From Aestuariivivens insulae (GTDB lineage: Bacteria > Bacteroidota > Bacteroidia > Flavobacteriales > Flavobacteriaceae): 64,000 bases of DNA. Below the pieces are notes generated by a model, which saw only the letters and a program-made list of their open reading frames with translations, was not told the origin of the DNA and did not search any database. How positions within the stretch are numbered: position 1 is the stretch's first letter; every line of letters begins with the position of its first letter. The translations under genes and the position numbers were made by a program. The DNA lies in NCBI RefSeq assembly GCF_022662195.1, contig NZ_JAKMCS010000001.1, forward strand, positions 372,001-436,000, read 5' to 3'. This document shows positions 8,998 to 17,351 of the stretch, in pieces.

Positions 8998-9064
8998 AAC
9001 CTATAATATAAACAAAAATCACAGAAAATCAAATTTTTAACAAGGTTTAACAGTTGTTGTATGT

Positions 9065-10063
9065 TTATAGAAAGGCCATTTTTTCGTCTAGATTGATGCG
9101 CTCTTGTATAATAGATATTTTTTGATGGATGGTCTTAAAAAATAAGGTTCTGTCCCGTTCTCCTGAGGTGGCCAAAAGTTTTGAATTGGACATTTGTTTT
9201 TGTAAAAACTCATACATCATTTGGCAAGTGTCTTTATGTTCGACCTTTAAATAATCCAAAACTGTAAAAGGAGAAAAAAACACTTTGTAATGCGGTGTAA
9301 CGAACATGGCAGTATTGGTTAAAGTATGTAGTTCACATTTATAAAGCCTAAAGAATGTTGTGTGGTCTTTGTTGTTAATGCTTTGCTGTATGGTTTCGCT
9401 TTCTATGTTGTCTATAATATCGTGTATGTCACTACAAATGCTTAAAGCAATGTCTTTCGAGACCAGCCCTGCTTCATAATAATAAAGCACTTGTTGCAAG
9501 GTTCCAATTACGGTATTGTCATTCCAAAGTTCAGTAATATTTATATGTTTGTATATTTCACCTACTTTTATTGCGCTTTCTATCAGCGATTGGGGTACGG
9601 TTTTCATCCATTCGTCAAAGGTGATTTTACTTTTGGCCATTTCAACATTCAAATCCTTTAACCAAACATACATTTTGTACCTGGTTAAAAAAGAATCGGT
9701 AAGTGTTCTAAAGAGCGAAATATCTTTGCCAGACCATATTACCTCGGCACCTTTTACTTTGGTAAGTGCGGCAACATTGTTGTAAGATTGTTTTAGCCAT
9801 AATTCCAGACCTTTTTCATCAGATGGCCTAGGTGATAATTCTGTTAAAACAGAATTTTGGCTACCAATTTCAAAGAGTTTATTTAATGAAACCTTATAAT
9901 GTCTAGCCAATTTTACGGCTTCTTCAAGTGTTAAGCTGGTTTTTAGGTTAATGCGTCTGTAAGCGGCATCATAACCAATATCCAATATACTTGCGATTTC
10001 ATCAACAAAAGAAGTGTTATCCTGTGCTTTCTCTTTTAGGTATTTAATAAATTGTTCTTGCAT
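9065..10063 (-). CDS. HTH-domain regulator-like protein of unknown role
   Basis: Of the 332 residues, about 15-65 form a helix-turn-helix-like segment (VDEIASILDIGYDAAYRRINLKTS then LTLEEAVKLARHYKVSLNKLF), similar to XRE/BetR-type DNA-binding domains. The rest is a long, mostly helical region with no recognised enzyme motif, possibly a ligand- or protein-binding part. The protein is predicted cytoplasmic. It is divergent from a small ORF at 10232 across 168 bp and could control it. The DNA-binding call is inference from the pattern. Confidence 0.65.
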   Translation of the reverse strand: MQEQFIKYLKEKAQDNTSFVDEIASILDIGYDAAYRRINLKTSLTLEEAVKLARHYKVSLNKLFEIGSQNSVLTELSPRPSDEKGLELWLKQSYNNVAALTKVKGAEVIWSGKDISLFRTLTDSFLTRYKMYVWLKDLNVEMAKSKITFDEWMKTVPQSLIESAIKVGEIYKHINITELWNDNTVIGTLQQVLYYYEAGLVSKDIALSICSDIHDIIDNIESETIQQSINNKDHTTFFRLYKCELHTLTNTAMFVTPHYKVFFSPFTVLDYLKVEHKDTCQMMYEFLQKQMSNSKLLATSGERDRTLFFKTIHQKISIIQERINLDEKMAFL

Positions 10064-10231
10064 TTTATCAAAAATTAAAGGTAGGAAAGTAGATGGTTTT
10101 GTGAAATTTAAGAAAAAAAACCAACTTTTTACGCAAATTCTGTAAATGGTTTGTGATTATTATGGGGTAATTTTATAATGTTGCTTTTAGTAAGAGCCAA
10201 GGTTTAATCAACAGTTAAAATTTTAAAGATC

Positions 10232-10396
10232 ATGAAAACCAAGACCAATTCTTTCCCAAACTCACTTAATGGTTTGATTAAAAATGTATTGGATTACTAT
10301 GTGTACTGTGTTGTAATTAATAGCAACTATAAAAAAAGCCTTAGTGAGAATGAAGCCTATAAGCTAGCTCAAGAAAATCATTTAAATGCTGCCTGA
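10232..10396 (+). CDS. small hypothetical protein, 54 residues
   Basis: An open frame starting ATGAAAACC, encoding MKTKTNSFPNSLNGL and ending ENHLNAA. It begins 168 bp from the divergent HTH gene and is followed by a 207-bp gap. The amino-acid make-up is ordinary (Asn, Lys, Tyr, Leu) and codon use resembles neighbouring genes, but no family is recognised and no clear ribosome-binding site is seen. The protein would be soluble with one helical stretch. Moderate confidence that it is real. Confidence 0.45.
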   Translation: MKTKTNSFPNSLNGLIKNVLDYYVYCVVINSNYKKSLSENEAYKLAQENHLNAA

Positions 10397-10603
10397 ACTT
10401 AAGTGTTGTCTCTTGGACTTAGATTAAATAGTGTTTTTGTTTGGTTTAACTATTTGTAATTTAAGTTTTTGCTTTTTGTCCATTACTTTCCTTTATTAAT
10501 AAATTTCTTTCCTTATTTTGGTTATCTTGGCTTTATGAAGTAGATTTTTAATTAAATTTAAATGTCTATAAACATAGCGTTCATAACATAGATAACTATT
10601 GAT

Positions 10604-11746
10604 ATGGATTTTGTCTCTATTGTTAATTTTTTACTTATTGCTGGTGTTATTCAAGGTTTTGGTTTTAACCTTGTAACCTTGTTTGTAAAGAAGAAATTAG
10701 ATAAAACTATCATATTCCTAAATCTAACGGTTTTAGCCATCACTTTGAATAATTTACAAAGATGGCTTATTGATAATGGTTACACCTCTGATTTGTTTCT
10801 TCTTAAAAATTTACTTGTACCCTGGTATTTATTTATACTACCAATGTTTTATGCATTTACAATCTATTTTGTTAGAGTTCAAGACAAAGTAAACAATTTT
10901 ATTAAGCCTACATTAGTGCTTTTTATTTTAGAGATGGTTATCAGGCTATGTTTAATTTCTTATGTGTATTATGAAGTTCCAGATAGAGACACAACCATAA
11001 TCCATAACTTTACGCTGATAGAAAACACATTTAATCTCTTATATAGCTTATTCTTTTTTGGAAATGCATGTTTGCTTATTTTTAGACGGCATTATTTGTT
11101 AGATAATATTTTGCCTTATGATGATTTAAATTGGATTAAGTGGATTATTCGTTTAGGGGTAATCACAATTGGGTTTTGGGCTATAGCAGTAGCAATTCAA
11201 TTGTTAACCGATAATGATGGAGCCTATAAATATTTAAATCTTAGTTCATCTATACTTCTTTATTGGTTAGGTTATCAAGGGTTTTATAAGTATAATGTAG
11301 TACGTGATCGAATTTCGTTAAGAGGCTCCATAAAGTCCAATCGTGTTGAAATATCACCCAGAGATTATACTAAAACTTCTGTGCATAAAGAAGATTTTTA
11401 TAACCAAAAACATCAGGAAGATTTTAATAAAATTAAAGATTACATTATAAAAAACAAATTGTATTTAGATCCTTTATTGAGTATGGAATCCCTGGCTTCA
11501 GATTTAGGTATGAGCAAGAGCTATTTTTCCAAACTTATAAACTCCTATAGCGAATATAATTTTTCGGATTATATTAACTCGTTACGGGTAGCTCAAGCTA
11601 AAAAGTTTTTATCGAACAATGAGTTTAGTGAGTATACCATCGTGGCTATAGGTTTGGAATGTGGGTTCAATTCTAAATCAACGTTTTATTCTGCATTTAA
11701 AAAGTTTACTTCAGAAACACCAACTAGTTATAGGGATCAGTTTTAA
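10604..11746 (+). CDS. membrane-embedded AraC-family transcriptional regulator
   Basis: Residues about 1-235 contain several hydrophobic segments, probably seven transmembrane helices, and residues about 280-380 form an AraC/XylS double helix-turn-helix: LSMESLASDLGMSKSYFSKLIN, YSEYNFSDYINSLRVAQAKKFL, then VAIGLECGFNSKSTFYSAFKKFT and TPTSYRDQF. This layout (membrane sensor plus AraC output) is common in Bacteroidota. It precedes, in the same direction, the DUF6134/CPBP/SDR operon by 116 bp. A motif repeated before that operon and before the next one (11776 and 15061) is a plausible target. Its signal is unknown. Confidence 0.88.
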   Translation: MDFVSIVNFLLIAGVIQGFGFNLVTLFVKKKLDKTIIFLNLTVLAITLNNLQRWLIDNGYTSDLFLLKNLLVPWYLFILPMFYAFTIYFVRVQDKVNNFIKPTLVLFILEMVIRLCLISYVYYEVPDRDTTIIHNFTLIENTFNLLYSLFFFGNACLLIFRRHYLLDNILPYDDLNWIKWIIRLGVITIGFWAIAVAIQLLTDNDGAYKYLNLSSSILLYWLGYQGFYKYNVVRDRISLRGSIKSNRVEISPRDYTKTSVHKEDFYNQKHQEDFNKIKDYIIKNKLYLDPLLSMESLASDLGMSKSYFSKLINSYSEYNFSDYINSLRVAQAKKFLSNNEFSEYTIVAIGLECGFNSKSTFYSAFKKFTSETPTSYRDQF

Positions 11747-11775
11747 TTGATACCGTCCGAGATTATCGTTGGACA

Positions 11776-11836
11776 TCCTAATTTTTACTTCTTGGAATAT
11801 CTTGGATATTAGTACGGTTTAGTGCCTATAATTTTA
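11776..11836 (+). promoter_or_regulatory. promoter with putative AraC-type operator, site A
   Basis: TCCTAA (11776) is followed after 20 bases by TTGGATATT (11802), then 4 bases, then CGGTTTAGTGC (11815-11825) and a weak -7 box TAATTTTA (11829-11836). TTGGATATT is preceded by a near copy TTGGAATAT, giving a direct repeat as AraC proteins often bind. The same three boxes with the same 26-base offset between the first two occur before the operon at 15150. The region ends 26 bp before the 11863 start. Confidence 0.6.
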
Positions 11837-11862
11837 CAACAGTAACTCAAAAACTGTTCGTC

Positions 11863-12549
11863 ATGATTCCGGCATTAATATTATTTCTCATCAAAAAATT
11901 TAAAGGAAGGCCTATTGCATTTTTGAAAACGAATGCCTTAAAAACATTAGTAATCAAAATATTGGTTTTAGTGGTAGTTGTTCTTTTAGTGTCTTCCTTT
12001 ATTGTAATCGATTTTAATAATTCAAAGATCTATAATGTTGTTAAAAATGAAAAGGTTATTGGTGTTATTAAGATTAATAAACATACTTCTGAAAGCTCCA
12101 TTGTTTATACTCTTTCAAGCACTATTAAAGTGAAACTTTTATTGAAGTTTGACATCGTTGGTAAAGAAAAAGCGATTTATAAAAATGGCGTATTGACTTT
12201 TTCTTCGGTATATAGGACACTTAACAATAAGGTTAAAGTAAACCATAATATAGTGCTAAATAACAACCAATATCAGGTTCAATCTTCCAATGACATCAAA
12301 TATTTAGACTATAAAACAATTACCCATAACCTTGTGATGCTTTATTTTCAAGAGCCTATAGGTGTTACCTCTATTTTTTGTGATAACCAGAAGGAAATGG
12401 TGCCTGTAAAGGCTTTATCGGAGGGTAAATATAAAGTTGAAATTTCGAACGACAAGTATAATGTGTTCCATTATAAAAATGGCAAATGCATTAAAATTGA
12501 AGCTGTAAGTAAGCTTTTTAGTGTAATCTTAATACCCGCAGAGTCATGA
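11863..12549 (+). CDS. DUF6134-like membrane-anchored protein
   Basis: A 228-residue protein with one strong hydrophobic segment (about residues 27-50, rich in Val/Leu) followed by an extracytoplasmic beta-rich domain starting VVKNEKVIGVIKINK. This resembles DUF6134 proteins, small periplasmic domains of unknown function in Bacteroidota; the match is from memory and moderate. It is the first gene of a four-gene operon; its stop overlaps the next start (ATGA). The start codon is not certain, since the region before the hydrophobic segment is short and basic. Confidence 0.6.
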   Translation: MIPALILFLIKKFKGRPIAFLKTNALKTLVIKILVLVVVVLLVSSFIVIDFNNSKIYNVVKNEKVIGVIKINKHTSESSIVYTLSSTIKVKLLLKFDIVGKEKAIYKNGVLTFSSVYRTLNNKVKVNHNIVLNNNQYQVQSSNDIKYLDYKTITHNLVMLYFQEPIGVTSIFCDNQKEMVPVKALSEGKYKVEISNDKYNVFHYKNGKCIKIEAVSKLFSVILIPAES

Positions 12550-13223
12550 ATGCTATAATTACAAATTGGGTTTTAATTGCAGTTTGTTTCATGACTTATT
12601 TTGTTGTGAGTATGGTATACAAAAAACTAGGTGTTTATAATTTGCATAGCGCTTTGTTAACAACAAATGGTCTTAGGCTTTTAAACCTAAAACATGTATT
12701 GGGGATTGTTCTATTTGGGGTGCTTTCATACATGATGATCCCAGAATTACAATACTTGGTAACCGTTATTGAAGTTCCCAAAATACATGTGCTCTTATTG
12801 TTTGTTTTTATCATTTTGCTGTCTGCTAATATATCGTATTTAAGTGTTAAAAAGCAATGTGGGGAGCAGGAGACCGTAAATGTAGATTACAGTTTTGCAC
12901 ATGCATGGTTCTATTTTTCAATTAGATTTTTCTTTTTGTTGGGGTATGAGTTTTTCTTTAGGGGCATATTGCTGTTTAAACTTTTAGAATATACAACATT
13001 ACCACTAGCCATTGTATATAATACCATGTTGTATGTGGTTATTCACAGCTTCGATTCTAAAAAGGAAATTTTAGGGGCTATACCATTTGGAATTGTTTTA
13101 TGCCTGTTTGCCTATTATACCAATAGTGTATGGTATGCCTTTTTAATTCATTTAGCCTTATCGGCTGTATATGAAATTTCAATTTTCTATCATCTAACCT
13201 TAAAAAACAAAATTGTATCATGA
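12546..13223 (+). CDS. CPBP-like intramembrane protease family protein
   Basis: The 225-residue polytopic membrane protein has about six to seven hydrophobic segments. It resembles the CPBP (CAAX protease/bacteriocin-processing, ABI) family: YEFFFRGILLF matches the first motif EExxxR with only one of the two glutamates, followed by VVIHSF and by PFGIVLCLFAYYTNSVWYAFLIH for the histidine-bearing later motifs. The changed first motif makes activity uncertain. It is coupled by ATGA overlaps to genes on both sides. Possible roles include processing of a lipidated or membrane substrate, which is inference. Confidence 0.65.
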   Translation: MNAIITNWVLIAVCFMTYFVVSMVYKKLGVYNLHSALLTTNGLRLLNLKHVLGIVLFGVLSYMMIPELQYLVTVIEVPKIHVLLLFVFIILLSANISYLSVKKQCGEQETVNVDYSFAHAWFYFSIRFFFLLGYEFFFRGILLFKLLEYTTLPLAIVYNTMLYVVIHSFDSKKEILGAIPFGIVLCLFAYYTNSVWYAFLIHLALSAVYEISIFYHLTLKNKIVS

Positions 13224-14206
13224 AAGTTTTAGTAACAGGAGCCACAGGGTATGTGGGGCATCAATTAGCCATAAAACTTGCCGAAAGCAATTACCAAGTA
13301 GTGGCATTAGTAAGGGACTTGTATTCCAAAAGGATTCCCTATCACAAAAATATAATCCCGGTAAAGGGTGATGTGCGTAATTTAAATTCGGTTTTAAAAG
13401 CCATGGAAGGTTGTGGTTATGTATTTCATACCGCAGCATATACAAATTTAAAGAGTAAGAGAATAGATGGTTTTTATAATACGAATGTTTTAGGCACTAA
13501 AAATGTCTTAGAGGCATCTTTACAACATAAGATAAAAAGGGTCGTCTACACAAGTACGCTTTCGGTTTTTGGGCCTTCATACAAAGACATTCCAATAACA
13601 GAAGACCAGCCCAGATTGGTTGCTTATGCCAACGATTATGAGCTCACTAAGAGCATGTCCCAAGAAATCGTTTCAGAATATGTTAGAAAGGGACTGTCTT
13701 GTGTTGTACTTAATTTATCTCGGGTTTATGGGCCTGGATTGGCAACATTTTCTAATGGAGTTAATAAGTTGATTGCAAAAATCGTAAAAAACCAATTGTT
13801 GTTGGTGCCTTCAAAATTAAGTATTTCTGCTAATTATGTCTTTATAGATGATGTTGTGAATGCTCATCTTTTGGCTATGTCAAAAAAAGAATTAGAAGGT
13901 AATTTTATCATTGGCGGAGAAAATATAAGCTACAAAACACTTTTTCATACCATTAGGAAGTTGGCTAAGAGCCACATAAAAATTGTAACGCTTAATTATA
14001 GATTTATCAGGGGTAGCTTATCCTTTCTAAATGTTGTGAACTCAATTTTTGGCTTCCAATCTGGAATTACGCCAAAGGTATTAGATGCTTTATTTCAAAA
14101 CAGAATGGCTACTTCAAAACGTGCTGTTATGGCATTAGATTATAAGATTACGCCTTTTGAATTAGGTATATGGAAAACGATCAATCATTTAAAACCTTCA
14201 TTATGA
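13220..14206 (+). CDS. NAD-dependent epimerase/dehydratase (extended SDR)
   Basis: A 328-residue extended short-chain dehydrogenase. The Rossmann glycine motif is GATGYVG (residues 7-13), the acidic end of the second strand region is followed by KGDVRN, and the catalytic Ser/Thr (STLSVFG) and Tyr-x-x-x-Lys (YELTK) follow. Proteins of this subgroup resemble dihydroflavonol reductase and 3-beta-hydroxysteroid dehydrogenase rather than nucleotide-sugar epimerases. The substrate is not known. The gene overlaps its neighbours by four bases at both ends, so it is likely translated with the CPBP-like protein and the next SDR. Confidence 0.85.
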   Translation: MKVLVTGATGYVGHQLAIKLAESNYQVVALVRDLYSKRIPYHKNIIPVKGDVRNLNSVLKAMEGCGYVFHTAAYTNLKSKRIDGFYNTNVLGTKNVLEASLQHKIKRVVYTSTLSVFGPSYKDIPITEDQPRLVAYANDYELTKSMSQEIVSEYVRKGLSCVVLNLSRVYGPGLATFSNGVNKLIAKIVKNQLLLVPSKLSISANYVFIDDVVNAHLLAMSKKELEGNFIIGGENISYKTLFHTIRKLAKSHIKIVTLNYRFIRGSLSFLNVVNSIFGFQSGITPKVLDALFQNRMATSKRAVMALDYKITPFELGIWKTINHLKPSL

Positions 14207-15012
14207 AAACATATGCTTTAATAACAGGAGCCAGTCAAGGTTTAGGTAAGGCCTTGGCGTTAGAATGTGCCAATAGGGAAATGAATCTATTGTTATTGGC
14301 CTTGCCGAACTCGGGTTTGCCACAATTATCACATTTCATAAAGCAACATATGGGTGTTGATGTACATCATCTTGAATTGGACCTAAGTGTTGTTGAGAAT
14401 TATTACCTCATAGCAGATTATGTGCGAAACAATAATCTTAAAATTCAATATCTAATCAACAATGCGGGGGTATTAAGTAGAGGCTTTTTTGATGCTCTGG
14501 ACGATCGTTTCGTTTTAAAGCAAATAGCGGTAAATATTACTGCTCCAACTATGCTTATTAAGCTGTTGTTGCCCTATATGAAATCTACTAATAATGCAGC
14601 TATTTTAAACATAAGCAGTATGGCCAGTTTTTTTGCATTGCCCAAAAAACAAGTCTATGGTGCAACAAAGGCTTATTTAACATCCTTTTCAAAAAGTTTG
14701 GCCAAAGAATTAAAGAAGGACAATATTGCTATAACGATTATCTGTCCTGGAGGGTTAAATACAACAACAAGGCTGTGCTATCAAAATCGTATTTTAAGTT
14801 GGATTCCACGTAAGTCCGTCTTGAATCCAGAAGACGCTGCTGGAATTGCCATTAATGCCATGATGAAAAGAAGGGAATTGATTGTTCCCGGATTTATTAA
14901 TAAATGCTTATTGGTTTTGGATAAGTTATTGCCCAGATTTATAAAAGATAGCTTAACAAGCCAAGAGATCAACAAATTTCCTGCTGGCAAATTACAAAAG
15001 CTGTCAAGCTAG
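14203..15012 (+). CDS. SDR-family NAD(P)-dependent oxidoreductase
   Basis: A classical short-chain dehydrogenase of 269 residues when started at the ATG that overlaps the previous stop (ATGA at 14203). An earlier in-frame ATG at 14170 would add 11 residues encoded inside the previous gene and is not favoured. Motifs: TGASQGLG for the cofactor, NNAGV, the catalytic Ser in NISSMASF and YGATKAY with Tyr and Lys. The C-terminal part contains a basic, hydrophobic stretch near the end (GFINKCLLVLDKLLPRF). Many relatives act on long-chain ketones; the substrate here is unknown. Last gene of the operon. Confidence 0.88.
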   Translation: MKTYALITGASQGLGKALALECANREMNLLLLALPNSGLPQLSHFIKQHMGVDVHHLELDLSVVENYYLIADYVRNNNLKIQYLINNAGVLSRGFFDALDDRFVLKQIAVNITAPTMLIKLLLPYMKSTNNAAILNISSMASFFALPKKQVYGATKAYLTSFSKSLAKELKKDNIAITIICPGGLNTTTRLCYQNRILSWIPRKSVLNPEDAAGIAINAMMKRRELIVPGFINKCLLVLDKLLPRFIKDSLTSQEINKFPAGKLQKLSS

Positions 15013-15060
15013 TATTACGGCAAATTATTACATAAATGTTATTCTGAGGTAATTAACTAG

Positions 15061-15121
15061 TCCTAAATCATCCACCAACCATATTATTGGATATTGGAGT
15101 GCGGTTTAGTGCTGATATTTG
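15061..15121 (+). promoter_or_regulatory. promoter with putative AraC-type operator, site B
   Basis: TCCTAA (15061), TTGGATATT (15087, again 26 bases after the first box) and CGGTTTAGTGC (15102-15112) repeat the arrangement of site A. The spacer between the last two boxes is six bases here and four there. A near-consensus -7 box GATATTTG (15114-15121) stands 23 bases after the TTG of the second box. The first gene of the downstream operon starts at 15150. Confidence 0.6.
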
Positions 15122-15149
15122 AGGTGTAAACAAATGAAAAATAAAGCTC

Positions 15150-15584
15150 ATGAAATCTTTAAGGATTATATCAAATAAGAATAAAAGATGCCCGCAATGG
15201 ATTTTTGCTATGCTTTGGTTCATGTTATCTGTGGGGTTTTTAAGTGCTCAAACTAGCAGGTTGGATGCATCAATGTTTTCAGAGCATCAAAGGATGGTTG
15301 ATCTTAATTTTAAAACGCATGTTACTTCGCAATTAAGATTTTTGGTAGCGCCCCAATTTGGCGGGCTGTTCGATGCTCAATTTAAATATGTTGAAGGTAT
15401 TTTAAATTTAAGAAAGCAGTATAGTGATTTTGATTTGGCCTTGACGCTAGGGACCCAATATAGTCTAATAAAAAGGCTAGTGTTTCATGTGGTGTATAAT
15501 GTGGGTTTATTAAAGTTGGAACATGATAGTTCAAATAAAATACCTGGTGCTTACATGAGAGCAGGTTTAACGTATAATTTTTAA
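15150..15584 (+). CDS. secreted hypothetical protein, small outer-membrane-like
   Basis: The 144-residue protein has a basic N terminus and hydrophobic segment ending in FLSAQ, a likely signal peptide cleaved near residue 34. The rest alternates in beta-strand fashion (QLRFLVAPQFGG, ALTLGTQYSLIK, LVFHVVYNVGLL) and ends in YNF, an aromatic terminus often seen in outer membrane barrels. At about 110 mature residues it is too short for a full barrel unless it oligomerises. No family recognised. An out-of-frame 14-codon ORF (15134-15178) overlaps the start and might affect translation. Confidence 0.65.
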   Translation: MKSLRIISNKNKRCPQWIFAMLWFMLSVGFLSAQTSRLDASMFSEHQRMVDLNFKTHVTSQLRFLVAPQFGGLFDAQFKYVEGILNLRKQYSDFDLALTLGTQYSLIKRLVFHVVYNVGLLKLEHDSSNKIPGAYMRAGLTYNF

Positions 15585-15595
15585 ACTAAATAATT

Positions 15596-16378
15596 ATGAG
15601 AACATTATTTAAAATTGTTATAACTGCTTATGTTGCAATAATAGTACAGTCTTGTGGCTCACATCGGGTATATACATCTGGGAGCTACGGTTCTTTAAAA
15701 TCCTACACCGAAAAGCAACACTATGTGGATAAGAAAACTTCTAAGACATATGTGTCTGGCGATGTTAGTTTTGGACGGCATATGCAGGATGGAGGATCAT
15801 TTGATGATACAAAAACCATAGCCTCATTAAATGTACATCGTAATATAACAGGACGTTCTTATAATTACTATTATGGATTAGGGGGCGGTATTGGAAGTTA
15901 CCATTTTAAAGAAGGTTATAATGATATTGTTGATCAAAATGAAAAGTTGAATTTTTACAACATAAATTTAAAAGCAGGTATTAATTATGCCTTAACCACA
16001 ACTAAAATAGATTATAGATTTATTGGTCTAGAATTATTGTATACTAATGAGTTTGGAGCTTACCAAGATAAATTAGAAGCGCTTTCAAAGTTGATGGATG
16101 AGGATTTAATTATTGTAAACCAAAAATCCATATTTACCTATAATTTTTATTCTGAATATGTTTTTAAATTTTCTACAGAGGAGGCACTCTCACTTGGTTT
16201 TTACATTGGAGGACTATTTAACAAAATGAACAATGATGATTATGAATATGGATATGACACAGAGTTTAATGGCTTTACAGTTGGTTTGAGGCTAAAAAAG
16301 TATACGCTTCACTTCATCCATGAAACAGGTCAAAATGATATTCGGTCAACGAAATTAGGTTTAACCTATAACTTATAA
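15596..16378 (+). CDS. predicted lipoprotein with beta-barrel-like pattern
   Basis: The 260-residue product begins with a signal peptide ending VQSC (Cys20), a good lipobox, so it should be a lipoprotein. The mature part is rich in Tyr, Gly and alternating strands (GLGGGIGSYHF, YRFIGLELLYTNEFG, LSLGFYIGGLF) and ends LGLTYNL, a pattern close to small outer membrane beta-barrels. Combining a lipobox with barrel-like strands is unusual but known in this phylum. It follows the preceding gene by 11 bp. Function unknown. Confidence 0.65.
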   Translation: MRTLFKIVITAYVAIIVQSCGSHRVYTSGSYGSLKSYTEKQHYVDKKTSKTYVSGDVSFGRHMQDGGSFDDTKTIASLNVHRNITGRSYNYYYGLGGGIGSYHFKEGYNDIVDQNEKLNFYNINLKAGINYALTTTKIDYRFIGLELLYTNEFGAYQDKLEALSKLMDEDLIIVNQKSIFTYNFYSEYVFKFSTEEALSLGFYIGGLFNKMNNDDYEYGYDTEFNGFTVGLRLKKYTLHFIHETGQNDIRSTKLGLTYNL

Positions 16379-16402
16379 GGGTACAATTTAAATATATTAA
16401 TT

Positions 16403-16912
16403 ATGAAAACAATACGGTTATGTATGTTGGTCTTAGTGCTATTTTTTGGGGTTTTATGGAGCCAAAGTATATACTCTCAAGACGATGCCAATACTAAAAG
16501 TATGTTCGTAAGAGTGTACGATTTAGGAGGGGAAAAGATAGGAAAGGGTGATGTGGGTTTTGTTAATGATAGTGTCATTCAAGTCATAAAAAATGACAAA
16601 CCACAACAATTCAAGGTAAATAACATTGGGTTTATTAAAACAAAGCGTTCAGGAGGACACCATGTATTAATAGGAGCGGGCATTGGTTTGGTATCTGGTG
16701 CAGTTATTGGGGCCTCGGTTACAGATTCAAGTGGGCCTGATTCATTTTTTCCTTGGACAAAAACAGATGGAGCAATGGTAGGGGGGCTATTAGGGGCTGC
16801 TGGGGGAGCTGCAATAGGGGGCATTTCTACTGTGGCCAAAAATTCAGTAATCTATACCATTAATGGAGATGTTGGTAAATGGAAAATATTTATATCGGAT
16901 ATGAAACTTTAA
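16403..16912 (+). CDS. secreted protein with glycine-zipper segments
   Basis: A 169-residue protein with a signal peptide (hydrophobic to about residue 20, then QSIYSQDD). The middle has a beta-rich region (VRVYDLGGEKIGKGDVGFVNDSVIQV). Two glycine-rich hydrophobic stretches follow: GAGIGLVSGAVIGA (about 92-105) and MVGGLLGAAGGAAIGG (about 130-145). These resemble glycine-zipper segments of envelope proteins that insert in membranes or oligomerise. Third gene of the envelope operon; 11 bp before the next. Confidence 0.6.
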   Translation: MKTIRLCMLVLVLFFGVLWSQSIYSQDDANTKSMFVRVYDLGGEKIGKGDVGFVNDSVIQVIKNDKPQQFKVNNIGFIKTKRSGGHHVLIGAGIGLVSGAVIGASVTDSSGPDSFFPWTKTDGAMVGGLLGAAGGAAIGGISTVAKNSVIYTINGDVGKWKIFISDMKL

Positions 16913-16923
16913 CAACTTTAATT

Positions 16924-17325
16924 ATGAAAACAATTAAACAACAAACCTGTCTATCCGTTATATTATTATCAATTTTGATACTCTTTCAAAGTTGTACAGT
17001 TTACAGATCGAAATCCTCTACATTGGAACAAGTATCCAATACAGCTATTAAATCTAAAGTTGAAACTCATAATGGAGTCAGTATTAAATTTAAGTATATA
17101 GTTGTTGAAAATGGCAATTACTATGGCGTAAGAAAGGTTAAGGGAAAAATGGAAAAAATGAAATTGTCTGAAGATTATATTAAGAGTGTTAAACAAAAAG
17201 ATAAAACAATGTCAACTGTTCTAACAATTGCACTTCCTGTAGCTATAATCGCGGCAGTGGGGTTAATATTTCAAGATGCCTTTAAATGGAAACATGGAGC
17301 GTCCAAAGTAGAATGGAATTTTTGA
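16924..17325 (+). CDS. small predicted lipoprotein
   Basis: Started at the ATG at 16924 (MKTIKQQT), the 133-residue protein has a clear lipoprotein signal ending in FQSC (Cys24). An upstream in-frame ATG at 16879 lies inside the previous gene and would put 15 residues before the signal peptide. The mature part has a beta-rich core (VSIKFKYIVVENGNYYGVRKVKGK), a hydrophobic segment (TVLTIALPVAIIAAVGLIF, about 98-116) and a basic tail. Last gene before a strong terminator. No family recognised. Confidence 0.6.
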   Translation: MKTIKQQTCLSVILLSILILFQSCTVYRSKSSTLEQVSNTAIKSKVETHNGVSIKFKYIVVENGNYYGVRKVKGKMEKMKLSEDYIKSVKQKDKTMSTVLTIALPVAIIAAVGLIFQDAFKWKHGASKVEWNF

Positions 17326-17351
17326 TGCTTTATAAATGTTATTTCAATAAA

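Noticed and set aside
16579-16839. 86-codon minus-strand frame rich in Pro/Ala
   Set aside because: It is the reverse of the glycine-rich stretch of the 16403 gene.
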